From the NCBI GenBank assembly GCA_934454215.1, contig CAKSGG010000069.1, positions 1 through 17,075 of the forward strand: 17,075 bases of DNA, in the 5' to 3' direction. Below, piece by piece: positions 6,631 to 14,169 of this stretch. The notes beneath the pieces are model-generated. The model was not told the DNA's origin and searched no databases. It saw only the letters and a program-made list of their open reading frames with translations. Source of the stretch: an uncultured Clostridia bacterium. Lineage in GTDB: Bacteria; Bacillota; Clostridia; UBA1381. The position numbers were made by a program, and so were the translations under genes. Numbering within the stretch: the stretch's first letter is position 1; the number at the start of each line of letters is the position of its first letter.

Positions 6631-9114
6631 TTATCCTTTCACTATGTTTGCGATATCAAACATTCCGTCTCCGGAATCCGAATGGATCTGAATAGAGAGA
6701 AGTTCAAACAAAACAGTGCGGAGCTGGTCAATATCATCATCCGCAAGTGCTTGGTCTCCAAGTCTCTTTAATTCAGCAAATCTGGACTGATCAAGATAGT
6801 TTGAAGAAGATGCGGTAGCTCTTTGATACCAATCAACAATAAACCAATCCTGTCTAATCAGTATAATGGTATTCTTGGTTTTCATATTATCAAGAATATT
6901 ATCAAAATCACTGTCATTGCGCTCGATAGATCTCTGAGCTGTCCTTACTAAGCTATCAAATGAGTGTTCTTCTGCTGGGGTTGCAAATTGTCTCACAACC
7001 TCATCGAAGAATTCCACGCAACTATCTAAGTCCATTTGGCGAATTGCTTTCAGATTATCTTGTCTGGTTTTATTAATTAACTTTTTCGCATCCAGCAATT
7101 CATTATTTGCTTTCTGCACGTCTTCAGGATCACACAAGTCTTGGCTATCAATATTGGCCGCGTGTTCAGCTTTCTTCCTTGCTTCTTCAAGTTGCGGATC
7201 ATCAACTTTTTCTGCAATATTGTCAATTCTTTCAAGGACGGATCGGCCTTGTTCTGCTAAAGTATCAACATCAGTCAAATCAAACTGACCTTCCTGCCTT
7301 GAGTAGAAATTATGATTACTAAATGATGCGCCAATACAAGGAATGGAAGCTTCTAATGTTATTGTTCCTGAGTCGGACATTTCATATTCACATTCAATAT
7401 CCGCACCTGTTGGTACTACACCAGCTTCAATATCCGTTCCAGTTATTTTCAAAACGCCAATAAATCTATTGTCAGTAATGGGAGATTGAATGTTTCCTTC
7501 CCAAAGCTTGATATTGATAGAATCGTTCGTACCTGCTTTCAAAGTCTGTCCGGCCTTAAATGTGATAGTTCCTTTCTTTGGCAGAGCATCGCCTTCATTT
7601 ACCAGGAAATCAAGAACAGGAACACCACCAAGTTTATCCACCACTTCTACTCCGACAGAATGGGATGCAGGAATTGCTCCAATTGTTGCGAGTGTCTTTA
7701 CAATAACGATATCAGAGGTTCCGATGCTCTTTTCATGACCAAATTCATCCCGCACTTTTACAGAAAAACGATTCTCACCGTTTTGTGAAAGCGGCAAAGT
7801 AATCATAAGGTTCTTTTTAAGCGGTGCGTTTCCAGAACTCCATCCGGTATCAAGACTAACAAATTCAATGATGTATCCGTTCAATTCGTTACCCAGAACG
7901 CACATAACTTTTGCCGAATCTGAAGATGTCCTTGCGGTAAACTTGAATGACAAATCAATATTCGTTGTAACCGTTTCATTAGTTGCTTTTCTATTGTGGC
8001 TTTCAGTGGACCAATCTATTGATTCTGCAAAAATACTTGCTCCTTCTGCAACAGCAGTCATAGGATTTACGTCAACATTTCCAGGCAGGGAAAGTTCAAA
8101 GGCGACTTTGTCTCTGAGAGGCTTATAATTGGTCGGTCCACCAACAAACACTATTCGTTCAAGATCGTTTGCGGATAAACCCGCTTTCTTTAATGTTTCT
8201 CTTGTTACAGCTACGGTTTCAGCTACAAGATCTGCTATCAAAGTATCGACCTGATCACGCGTAATATCAATATCGATATATAATTCGTTTCCATCTTCGT
8301 CCACCGCTCTCGCTTCGCCTTCACTAAGAGCAATAGTTGTGGTTTCAACCGCAGACAATTCAATTTTAGCTCGTTCAGAAGCCCATTGCGCAACACGGCA
8401 AAACGTTTTATATTTTTTGTTGATTAAAAGATCATCCGGCAATGTGAAATTTTCTTTCAGCCACGGAACAACAATCTGATTAAACACCATTCTGTCTATA
8501 TCGCGACCACCACACATTTCAATCCCGCCATGTGCGAGTAGATTAACTTTTCCATTAATATTTTCCGCTATTGAAGCGTCAAATGTACCTCCACCAAGGT
8601 CATAAACAAGGAATATACCTTCCTGTTTTGAATGTCTCATAACACTCATTATTGCGGCTACGGGCTCTTGCATTAAAGCAACCTTCCCAATTCCTGCAAG
8701 TTTTGCCGCCTGCAAGGTTGCATCTTTTTTCATTTGATTGAAGGCAGCCGGTACTGTTATAACCGTGGCGGTGTTGGGATCGTTACGTATTTCTTCAGGC
8801 AGATATCCAAACAATACTTTAAGAATTTCCGCGCTACATTCCTCGGGAGTGAGAACCAAATTAGAAGCTTCTAATTCGATTTTTGTGCTTGTTCCCATAA
8901 AGCGCTTAAACAATGTCGCAGAATTATTGGGATTATACGGAGCCTGGTTATATGCCTTACTTCCGTAATACTTGTTTCCACGCTTATCAACATATATTGC
9001 TGACGGAGTAACATCATTCTGTTCGGGACTCTTCCAAATGCGAATGTTAGTTCCATTATAGGAGCATATTGCGCTATTCGTTGTGCCTAAATCTATTCCA
9101 ATGTAATAACTCAT
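6631..9114 (-). CDS. Long Hsp70-family chaperone
   Basis: The 827-aa protein has a full Hsp70 nucleotide-binding domain: GIDLGTTNS (phosphate 1) at 5-13, ITVPAAFNQMKKDA near 119-132, EPVAAI at 150-155, YDLGGGTFDASI (phosphate 2) at 171-182, VFVGGPTNYKPLR (adenosine) at 322-334 and AVAEGAS at 354-360. The rest departs from DnaK. After about 375 come beta-rich segments, including an Ig-like-looking stretch around 385-480, then a substrate-domain-like beta region, then about 230 mainly helical residues without the DnaK EEVD-type or acidic tail. DnaK is about 610-640 aa, so this is a specialised Hsp70. It overlaps the GrpE-like gene by ATGA (9111-9114) and precedes the AAA gene by 5 bp. Fully open. 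Confidence 0.92.
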   Translation of the reverse strand: MSYYIGIDLGTTNSAICSYNGTNIRIWKSPEQNDVTPSAIYVDKRGNKYYGSKAYNQAPYNPNNSATLFKRFMGTSTKIELEASNLVLTPEECSAEILKVLFGYLPEEIRNDPNTATVITVPAAFNQMKKDATLQAAKLAGIGKVALMQEPVAAIMSVMRHSKQEGIFLVYDLGGGTFDASIAENINGKVNLLAHGGIEMCGGRDIDRMVFNQIVVPWLKENFTLPDDLLINKKYKTFCRVAQWASERAKIELSAVETTTIALSEGEARAVDEDGNELYIDIDITRDQVDTLIADLVAETVAVTRETLKKAGLSANDLERIVFVGGPTNYKPLRDKVAFELSLPGNVDVNPMTAVAEGASIFAESIDWSTESHNRKATNETVTTNIDLSFKFTARTSSDSAKVMCVLGNELNGYIIEFVSLDTGWSSGNAPLKKNLMITLPLSQNGENRFSVKVRDEFGHEKSIGTSDIVIVKTLATIGAIPASHSVGVEVVDKLGGVPVLDFLVNEGDALPKKGTITFKAGQTLKAGTNDSINIKLWEGNIQSPITDNRFIGVLKITGTDIEAGVVPTGADIECEYEMSDSGTITLEASIPCIGASFSNHNFYSRQEGQFDLTDVDTLAEQGRSVLERIDNIAEKVDDPQLEEARKKAEHAANIDSQDLCDPEDVQKANNELLDAKKLINKTRQDNLKAIRQMDLDSCVEFFDEVVRQFATPAEEHSFDSLVRTAQRSIERNDSDFDNILDNMKTKNTIILIRQDWFIVDWYQRATASSSNYLDQSRFAELKRLGDQALADDDIDQLRTVLFELLSIQIHSDSGDGMFDIANIVKG

Positions 9115-9485
9115 TTTTCAATCCCCCCAAGAATTACAGTGCCAGTTTTATATACCTTGTCATCTTGCATTATGATTGGTTCGATAGTTTGAAGAATGTA
9201 CAACTTATCATCGTTGTCAAAATCATCAATGTTTAACGGTGTTACAGCCATTCCTGGATCATAAATTTGTCCTTCAAGATTAAGTATTTTTAAGCTTGCA
9301 TCATCCATTGCCTTATACACTTTTTTGGAGAACCATGCATATTGGCTCATATACTTGCTTCGTTCTTCAGCATCAATTTTACTGACAGCCTTTTCAAACA
9401 CTTTTTGAAAACGGAAAAGTTCTGAGGCTATGGATATTAATGAGTTTTGCAGTTGTTCATAATCATGTTCAGCCATCATAATCAC
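9111..9485 (-). CDS. Short GrpE-like nucleotide exchange factor
   Basis: The 124-aa protein has an N-terminal helix (about 5-60, LQNSLISIASELFRFQKVFE) followed by a beta part reading IYDPGMAVTPLNIDD through KVYKTGTVILGGIEK. This follows the GrpE beta-domain pattern, in which DP.xHEAV is followed by a GY..GdrvLRPA.V strand. It is shorter than bacterial GrpE (about 190 aa) and poorly conserved. Because it overlaps an Hsp70 gene by 4 bp, exchange of ADP on that Hsp70 is the likely role. The frame opens with GTG at 9485; ATG codons at 9479 and 9476 lie close behind an AGGTGA site and may be the true start. Confidence 0.6.
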   Translation of the reverse strand: MIMMAEHDYEQLQNSLISIASELFRFQKVFEKAVSKIDAEERSKYMSQYAWFSKKVYKAMDDASLKILNLEGQIYDPGMAVTPLNIDDFDNDDKLYILQTIEPIIMQDDKVYKTGTVILGGIEK

Positions 9486-9492
9486 CTATACC

Positions 9493-10233
9493 TTATCTTG
9501 AAAAACCCTTCGGAATTTTTTTAGAATTGGTTGAACCATACATGTTTACATAGAGAGTCTTATATGGTTTGCCGGAAGGAAGGGTGCTTTCATATACATC
9601 AACAATACCGTTCATGCCTTCAACAGATAAAGAGCCAGTTCTATTCCAAGTGAGTTCTTCACCCAAAGATGTTTTCAGTCCTTCCAAATATTCATTAGAT
9701 CCGTCCACTCCATTTGTATATATCGGCTTGCCTGCAACAAAACCATATTCCGGATCATCAAGGTTGTAATTCTCGGCACCGGCATTTTGTTTTTTTGTTT
9801 CTTCAATCTGTGAGAATGCATCTGTCGTATAATCAAGCATGGATAAATCGTCTTTACTCTTAATAGAAAAATAGTTATTTGCCATATTAAGAGTAACGAA
9901 TGCCAAAGCTTTTTGTGCAACTTCTTTGCTCTTAATCAGGTCTCCATGTTTAACTTGAAGACTGTTTATTATATGTTCATCTGTACTATGCGTGACGACT
10001 TTTCTAATTACAATATCTGAATAAGTGGTCAAAATATCATAGTATTTTTTAGCGTCACTTGCTTCAAGGTTAATTCCGTAAATTAAGCCAAGTGATGTGA
10101 TTACATTATCCGCCTGACTTTTTCCTCCGGGGTAAATCATGCCTACCATCTCTGGCTTATAGCAACGATACGCTAAGTCAACTTTTTCAGAATGAGACGG
10201 TTCTTTTTTCTTAAAAATATCAAATAATCCCAT
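9493..10233 (-). CDS. Unknown 246-aa protein with conserved-looking C-terminal domain
   Basis: I do not recognise a named family. The protein opens with MGLFDIFKKKEP, a short hydrophobic/basic start shared with other members of this operon. Residues about 15-140 appear helical. The last 85 residues (from DPEYGFVAGKPIYTNGVDG to STNSKKIPKGFSR) form a compact beta-rich domain with GSLSVEGMNGIVDVYE strands. The gene ends 7 bp before the GrpE-like gene, so it is probably co-expressed with the chaperone genes. No signal peptide, transmembrane helix or catalytic motif is evident. It might be a substrate-binding or scaffold component; that is a guess from position only. Confidence 0.7.
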   Translation of the reverse strand: MGLFDIFKKKEPSHSEKVDLAYRCYKPEMVGMIYPGGKSQADNVITSLGLIYGINLEASDAKKYYDILTTYSDIVIRKVVTHSTDEHIINSLQVKHGDLIKSKEVAQKALAFVTLNMANNYFSIKSKDDLSMLDYTTDAFSQIEETKKQNAGAENYNLDDPEYGFVAGKPIYTNGVDGSNEYLEGLKTSLGEELTWNRTGSLSVEGMNGIVDVYESTLPSGKPYKTLYVNMYGSTNSKKIPKGFSR

Positions 10234-10295
10234 ATTAGAACTTCCTTTATTTTGTATTTGTATTTTGAGTTGGTATTTTCTTTATCGGATTGCAC

Positions 10296-10874
10296 TCAAC
10301 AATATTTTGACACGATGCTCACGATTTTTTCCTTATAAGTGGATCGTTCTGAATCTTTCAAAGCATCAGTAAGCTTCAATCCTGCATCTATTACCGCAAT
10401 TTTATCTGCTTTTTGAATCTCCACGCCTCTATGAAACAAGTCTATCAGTTCAGCAAAAACTCCGTTGCCGTCATGCTTACATGTTTGAAGATTGAGTCCT
10501 AAATGCATTAACTTATCGGATGTATTTTTCTCTTGTTTTCCATTACTCCATAATAAATACCATGTTGATAGTTCAGTTAAAAAATCCTTATTCTCGGGGT
10601 TCATGCAGATTCTTTGATAATCATCTACATCTTTTTGTACTCTGTTTTTAATTTCTTCATTTGTATTCTTATCGCCTCTTTGAACAAAGCCTATGCAAAA
10701 CGTCACAAGAATAAACGCTATGTTTAGACCGCAAAAAATTCCCATTATGGTTTTGGCTATCCCACCACATATAAAGAATAGAATCAAAAATATTGCGGCA
10801 ATTACGCCAAAGGTTTTCCAGATTATTGCCCCGTCTTTTGCTTTTTTCTTTCCTTCTTCAAAATCCAAATACAT
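10296..10874 (-). CDS. Two-TM membrane protein (192 aa)
   Basis: The N-terminal third has a basic start (EEGKKKAKDG) and two adjacent membrane helices, about residues 19-41 (TFGVIAAIFLILFFICGGIA) and 44-65 (MGIFCGLNIAFILVTFCIGF). The remainder is soluble and helical, with LSTWYLLWSNGKQEK and repeated alpha segments. No family is recognised. It is 74 bp downstream of the TPR gene and 62 bp upstream of the 246-aa gene. It may anchor the system at the cytoplasmic membrane, in line with the single membrane segment of the 636-aa J-like protein and the membrane segment of the ImmA-type peptidase. Confidence 0.75.
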   Translation of the reverse strand: MYLDFEEGKKKAKDGAIIWKTFGVIAAIFLILFFICGGIAKTIMGIFCGLNIAFILVTFCIGFVQRGDKNTNEEIKNRVQKDVDDYQRICMNPENKDFLTELSTWYLLWSNGKQEKNTSDKLMHLGLNLQTCKHDGNGVFAELIDLFHRGVEIQKADKIAVIDAGLKLTDALKDSERSTYKEKIVSIVSKYC

Positions 10875-10948
10875 TTTACTTACCTCTTTTGTGTTTCGTT
10901 ATTCTATTATTTAGTTAATATCGGTATTCCCGCTTTTGAAAGGACTTT

Positions 10949-11524
10949 CTACGAAACTCCAGAAGTTGCCCCGAATCCGCCCTTTGATTTTATGTACATT
11001 AACTCTTGCATAACTGAAGGATGATTTTCAAACTTCAAGCTATACTGATAACACGAAGCAGCCACCTTGTAATTTCCGTTTTCTATCTCTATGAACCCCA
11101 TTCGGCGATAGAACTTGGCAATGCTTTTCTCTTTAACTAGGTAATCCTTCATTTTTAAAAGAGTATTCTTAGCGTTACTTAACTTATGTAACTGAAGATA
11201 TGCTTCGCACATTTCAAATCTTGCACTTACGCCGATAGGATTCAGCTTCAAGCAATTCTTGTATACTTCTATTGCCTTACTAAATTGGCCTTGCTCAAAG
11301 AGCTGATAACCCTTTTGATATTCTTTGAGATACTCATCTCCAGAAACCCAAATAATATTTCTCCCGTTGGCATAAAGTTTGCAATATACAGCAAACTCAA
11401 TAGGATTTTCAAAATAATACCGCTCTTCCTCTGTGTTATTGGTAATTTGATTTAACTTTTCCTCTGTTTTGGCAGGAGCAGTTACATTTTCCTTCTTTTT
11501 TCTAAAACCATCAAACAAACTCAT
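10949..11524 (-). CDS. TPR-repeat protein (191 aa)
   Basis: After an MSLFDGFRKKKEN start and a polar linker, residues about 65-175 contain tetratricopeptide-like helix pairs: YQKGYQLFEQGQFSKAIEVY, then LKLNPIGVSARFEMCEAYLQ, then FYRRMGFIEIENGNYKVAAS with CYQYSLKFENHP. TPR arrays bind peptides or other proteins and are common Hsp70 adaptors, although no carboxylate-clamp assignment can be made here. The gene lies 15 bp downstream of the ImmA-type gene. The C-terminus GGFGATSGVS is flexible. Confidence 0.8.
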   Translation of the reverse strand: MSLFDGFRKKKENVTAPAKTEEKLNQITNNTEEERYYFENPIEFAVYCKLYANGRNIIWVSGDEYLKEYQKGYQLFEQGQFSKAIEVYKNCLKLNPIGVSARFEMCEAYLQLHKLSNAKNTLLKMKDYLVKEKSIAKFYRRMGFIEIENGNYKVAASCYQYSLKFENHPSVMQELMYIKSKGGFGATSGVS

Positions 11525-11539
11525 AATAGCACCTCATTT

Positions 11540-12223
11540 TTATTGATCCGCATCAGGCAAACATATCTGACACGGTTCATATTCTCCAGATTCAAATTCT
11601 TCTTCGGTCATTCGATGTACATTCTTTTTATCTTTAATGATAATGCAATTTTTATCGTGATATTTTTCTCCGCTTTGAGTTATGTAATATTTTCCATAAT
11701 ATGTTTTTTGTTTATTAATTTGATGTATTACAAATGTTGATGATGCGATAACCGCAACAATAGTAGCGGCAATAATAAATGCTTTTTTATACCTTTTTAT
11801 TAACTGTAATGTTGTAATTAATGTGCTTGGATTCAGAAAATAGTGGGCAAACTCATTGGCTTGATATTCTTCGGAAATATCAGGTGTAATGCAACCTATT
11901 TTCAAATGATTTAGCAGTATGTGACCCAATTCATGTGCCATTGCAAATTTCTTTTCATCTGCTGTTAATGAATCACAGACGAAAACCAATTTTACATCAC
12001 CATTTTGATAAGTAAAAGCTTTACTCGAAGTGATTAATTGTTGCAAGTTTAAGTTTTCAATTAGGGCAGAAATACTTTCATTTGATTCAGCATTATCAAA
12101 ATCTATAATATCAAACCCATGTAAATTTATTATGTAGATCAAATTGTCTAATGTTGGAATAGAAATACAATTATCCCAAAGCTCTTTATACGCAAGTTTT
12201 TTAGGAGATGCATTATAAATCAT
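11540..12223 (-). CDS. ImmA/IrrE-type zinc peptidase with membrane segment and Cys/His tail
   Basis: Residues 97-101 are HELGH, and a Glu in EYQANEFAHYFL (about 120-130) is the expected third zinc ligand. This is the ImmA/IrrE (DUF955) metallopeptidase signature. In ICEBs1 and related elements, ImmA cleaves the XRE repressor encoded beside it. Here the gene overlaps the XRE gene by 11 bp. Unlike plain ImmA, it continues into a membrane helix (about 148-167, AFIIAATIVAVIASSTFVIH) and a tail reading YYITQSGEKYHDKNC to YEPCQIC. The tail has His189, Cys193, Cys218 and Cys221, a layout seen in small metal-binding domains. The architecture suggests a membrane-tethered sensor-protease that relieves repression on a signal; that is inference. 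Confidence 0.88.
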   Translation of the reverse strand: MIYNASPKKLAYKELWDNCISIPTLDNLIYIINLHGFDIIDFDNAESNESISALIENLNLQQLITSSKAFTYQNGDVKLVFVCDSLTADEKKFAMAHELGHILLNHLKIGCITPDISEEYQANEFAHYFLNPSTLITTLQLIKRYKKAFIIAATIVAVIASSTFVIHQINKQKTYYGKYYITQSGEKYHDKNCIIIKDKKNVHRMTEEEFESGEYEPCQICLPDADQ

Positions 12224-12614
12224 CTTTATGCACCTTCTTTATATTTTTTGAATCAATAGCAAAACCAATTCCATTAAAAGCCTTAATAGATGAATTGTCA
12301 GCCCCTACACATCGGTTATATTCAACATTTAAAACAGTTTGTACTGTATGAACACCCTGATCGTCCAGCTTAGTTAGTTTTTGATAGATATCATAAAACT
12401 CACTATTGAAAAGGAGAATATCGCTGTCACAGGATTGTTTAATATTGAGTAATTGGCAAATTTTGACAACCGTGTCGTAAGATGTACCGCCGACACCTTT
12501 TGCAAGGGCATTAGATAACGTGCTATACGGAATTCCACTTGCTTCGGAAAATTTGCTTAAACTCTTATATTGAGCTTTTATCTCATTTTTAATTAATACC
12601 GTAATACTATCCAA
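12213..12614 (-). CDS. XRE-family transcriptional regulator
   Basis: The first 60 residues form a Cro/CI-type helix-turn-helix: LIKNEIKAQYKSLSKFSEAS, IPYSTLSNALAKG and SYDTVVKICQLLNI. The start is TTG at 12612-12614 behind an AGGAGG site 11 bp upstream. The remaining 70 residues are a linker and probable dimerisation or cleavage region (133 aa in total). It is the first gene of the operon, just downstream of a consensus promoter overlapped by inverted repeats, so self-repression of the whole operon is likely. The overlapping ImmA-type gene is the probable anti-repressor. Confidence 0.88.
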   Translation of the reverse strand: MDSITVLIKNEIKAQYKSLSKFSEASGIPYSTLSNALAKGVGGTSYDTVVKICQLLNIKQSCDSDILLFNSEFYDIYQKLTKLDDQGVHTVQTVLNVEYNRCVGADNSSIKAFNGIGFAIDSKNIKKVHKDDL

Positions 12615-12644
12615 TGTGACACTTTCCTCCTTTGCAACATTACG

Positions 12645-12694
12645 ATTGTATTATATCACCATATTTGGTTATTGTCAATACAATATATCCAAAT
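12645..12694. promoter_or_regulatory. Nested operator-like inverted repeats over the operon promoter
   Basis: ATTGTATT (12645-12652) is matched by AATACAAT (12677-12684), ATTTGG (12663-12668) by CCAAAT (12689-12694), and TATTG (12670-12674) by CAATA (12681-12685). All overlap the -35/-10 region. They are likely binding sites for the XRE protein; which repeat is the true operator cannot be told from sequence alone. Confidence 0.5.
12650..12678 (-). promoter_or_regulatory. Consensus sigma-70/SigA promoter of the chaperone operon
   Basis: On the minus strand TTGACA (12678-12673) and TATAAT (12655-12650) are separated by exactly 17 bp. Both boxes are perfect consensus, and the XRE start lies about 35 bp downstream. 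Such a strong promoter implies tight repression. Confidence 0.88.
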
Positions 12695-12819
12695 TACAAA
12701 AATTTTTAAAAAGAAACTATTTTTAAAAATTCACAAAAGATAACTAAATATGTTGCCGTTTATGCTATAAACACAAGTATCAGACTGTAGTTTTCGCTCA
12801 AAATCCAAAAAATGTGCTT

Positions 12820-12852
12820 GAGGTGGGTAATTTTCGACCCACCTCGTTTTTT
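12820..12852 (+). terminator. Orphan intrinsic terminator, plus strand
   Basis: GAGGTGGGT (12820-12828), loop AATTTTCG, ACCCACCTC (12837-12845), then G and six T. It is a strong terminator, but no + strand gene precedes it. It may end a small RNA starting in 12700-12780, or shield the operon's promoter region from incoming transcription. Confidence 0.8.
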
Positions 12853-12983
12853 AGCTATTGCAAAATAAAATCAGATGTGTATAATAGCAGTTGTGGGAAG
12901 CAAAATTACGCATTTACAATTAAATCAACGGCATCACGACGGTTCGGTCGGGCTGAAACGGGGCCCATTCAAATCCGCTTCCA

Positions 12984-13028
12984 GGTCACTTGACCGTGTG
13001 GCTTAAATAAGCCCGAACATAACCGGTT
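12984..13028. repeat. Cluster of small palindromes
   Basis: GGTCA-CT-TGACC (12984-12995), GGCTTA-AA-TAAGCC (13000-13013) and AACCGGTT (13021-13028) lie within 45 bp, just past the point where the recombinase is cut off. They could be recombinase or regulator binding sites. No known site is recognised. Confidence 0.4.
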
Positions 13029-13047
13029 GTGTTTAACCAGACTTGCA

Positions 13048-13893
13048 TTATGCAGACATGAGAGGCCGCCGGCAAAGTATGACTTTATACATTCGTGTAT
13101 AGGTCTGCTTTGTCGGCGGCTTTTTTGTTTGTGCCATGCGTTCCTGCACACGGTTGAATAAATTCTCGGGGACAATTGCCGGTATACCGTTTGGATGAAC
13201 AATATCATTATACCTGTATTCGCCGATGTATTTACGGTTGTGCAGCATTCGGGTTACGCTGTTAATGCTGATTTTGCCTCCGCGTTTGGTACGAACGCCT
13301 TTCTGATTCATTTCGTTGGTAATTTCACGCATAGACGCACCGTCTGCATAATGTTTAAATGCGTCAAGTACCGCCGGAGCCGTAAGCGAATCAATTTGAA
13401 AATACTGCTCGCTGTCGATCATATAACCGATGGGCAATGTTCCGCCGTTATATTTGCATTTCGGTGCGTTCTCGGTCAGTCCGCGCGTGACCTTTTCGGA
13501 AAGTTCAGCCGAATAATATTCCGCCATGCCTTCAAGCATTGATTCAAGCAGAATGCCCTCTGCACCGGCTGAGATAGCCTCTGTTGCGGAAACGACCTTT
13601 ACTCCGTTATTTTTCAAAATGCGTTTGTAGTGCGCCGAATCGTATTTGTCCCGTGCAAAGCGGTCAAGTTTCCAAACAATAACAATCTCATATTTTTTGC
13701 CTGCACTGTCTTTTATCATTCGCTGAAAGTCAGGACGGCGGTCGGTTCTCGCCGACAACGCACGGTCGATGTAGGTTTCTACAATTTGAATGTCATTTTT
13801 CTCGGCAAAGGCCTTGCATTCACGAAGTTGTCCTTCAATAGATTCTTCACGCTGATTATCCGAAGAATATCTTGCATAGATTACGCCTTTCAT
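13048..13893 (-). pseudogene. Large serine recombinase, C-terminally truncated
   Basis: The start chosen is ATG at 13893 (MKGVIYARYSSDNQRE), which has an AGGTG site at good spacing; the frame also opens at 13917. The catalytic domain holds YARYSS with the nucleophilic serine, RPDFQRMI, and WKLDRFARD. The recombinase domain follows with PKCKYNGGTLPIGY and a helix-turn-helix-like MREITNEMNQKGVRTKRG. Family similarity ends near AQTKK (about 13120); the last 24 residues are unrelated, and the zinc-ribbon/coiled-coil region is absent. Family members usually exceed 450 aa, against about 281 here. It is probably unable to complete DNA integration. It is oriented away from the XRE/DUF4236 genes. Confidence 0.85.
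13065..13126 (+). terminator. Long terminator hairpin with TTCG loop
   Basis: GCCGCCGGCAAAG (13065-13077) pairs with CTTTGTCGGCGGC (13108-13120) with one G-T wobble. An inner stem TATACA-TTCG-TGTATA (13085-13100) caps the structure, and six T follow at 13121-13126. It acts on the + strand and coincides with the place where the minus-strand recombinase loses its family sequence. No + strand gene upstream is visible. Confidence 0.75.
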
Positions 13894-14062
13894 TTTCTTT
13901 TTCACCTGCCTTTCCATAAAGATTTATAACACAAGCATAGCTTGGTGTTAACGAGTATTAGGGCGGGTTCATAACAAGTGAATTATTCAATGCCTGCTGG
14001 GACTATGCCGCTTTGACAGTTTGATTACAGTATATTTGATTTATAATGTCTATATCCAATCG

Positions 14063-14093
14063 TGAAATATTCAAATTGTTCTTGAATATTTCA
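14063..14093. promoter_or_regulatory. 12-bp perfect inverted repeat upstream of the small XRE gene
   Basis: TGAAATATTCAA (14063-14074) and TTGAATATTTCA (14082-14093) are exact reverse complements separated by 7 bp. The repeat sits about 10 bp upstream of the -35 box for the small XRE gene and between it and the recombinase gene. It is probably an operator, or possibly a recombinase binding site. Confidence 0.55.
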
Positions 14094-14103
14094 ATATTAT
14101 CTA

Positions 14104-14141
14104 TTGCTGTTTCATAAAATCTATGCTATACTATAACATAG
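14104..14141 (+). promoter_or_regulatory. Promoter with operator-like palindrome for the small XRE gene
   Basis: TTGCTG (14104-14109) and TATACT (14127-14132) are 17 bp apart. An imperfect 21-bp palindrome running from CTATG (14121-14125) to CATAG (14137-14141) covers the -10 box. The TTG start lies 38 bp downstream. Autorepression by the XRE protein is likely. Confidence 0.7.
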
Positions 14142-14169
14142 GTTATTGTAAGTTCAGGAGGTAATCGAA

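Larger units (their letters stand above)
12615..13047. other. Gene-free stretch between the operon promoter and the truncated recombinase
   Basis: No convincing gene is seen. It holds the divergent-side promoter region, a very A/T-rich block (about 12690-12735), an orphan + strand terminator (12820-12852) and several small palindromes (12984-13028). A frame on the minus strand across its right end has no family-like content. It may be the join between the chaperone cargo and older mobile-element DNA. Confidence 0.6.

Noticed and set aside
6631..9114. Housekeeping DnaK
   Set aside because: It is too long (827 aa), has a non-DnaK C-terminal half, lies in a mobile-type region, and lacks the usual HrcA/GrpE/DnaJ gene context.
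12969..13208. 79-aa minus-strand frame past the recombinase end
   Set aside because: It overlaps the recombinase in another frame and its extension shows no recombinase zinc-ribbon motifs.
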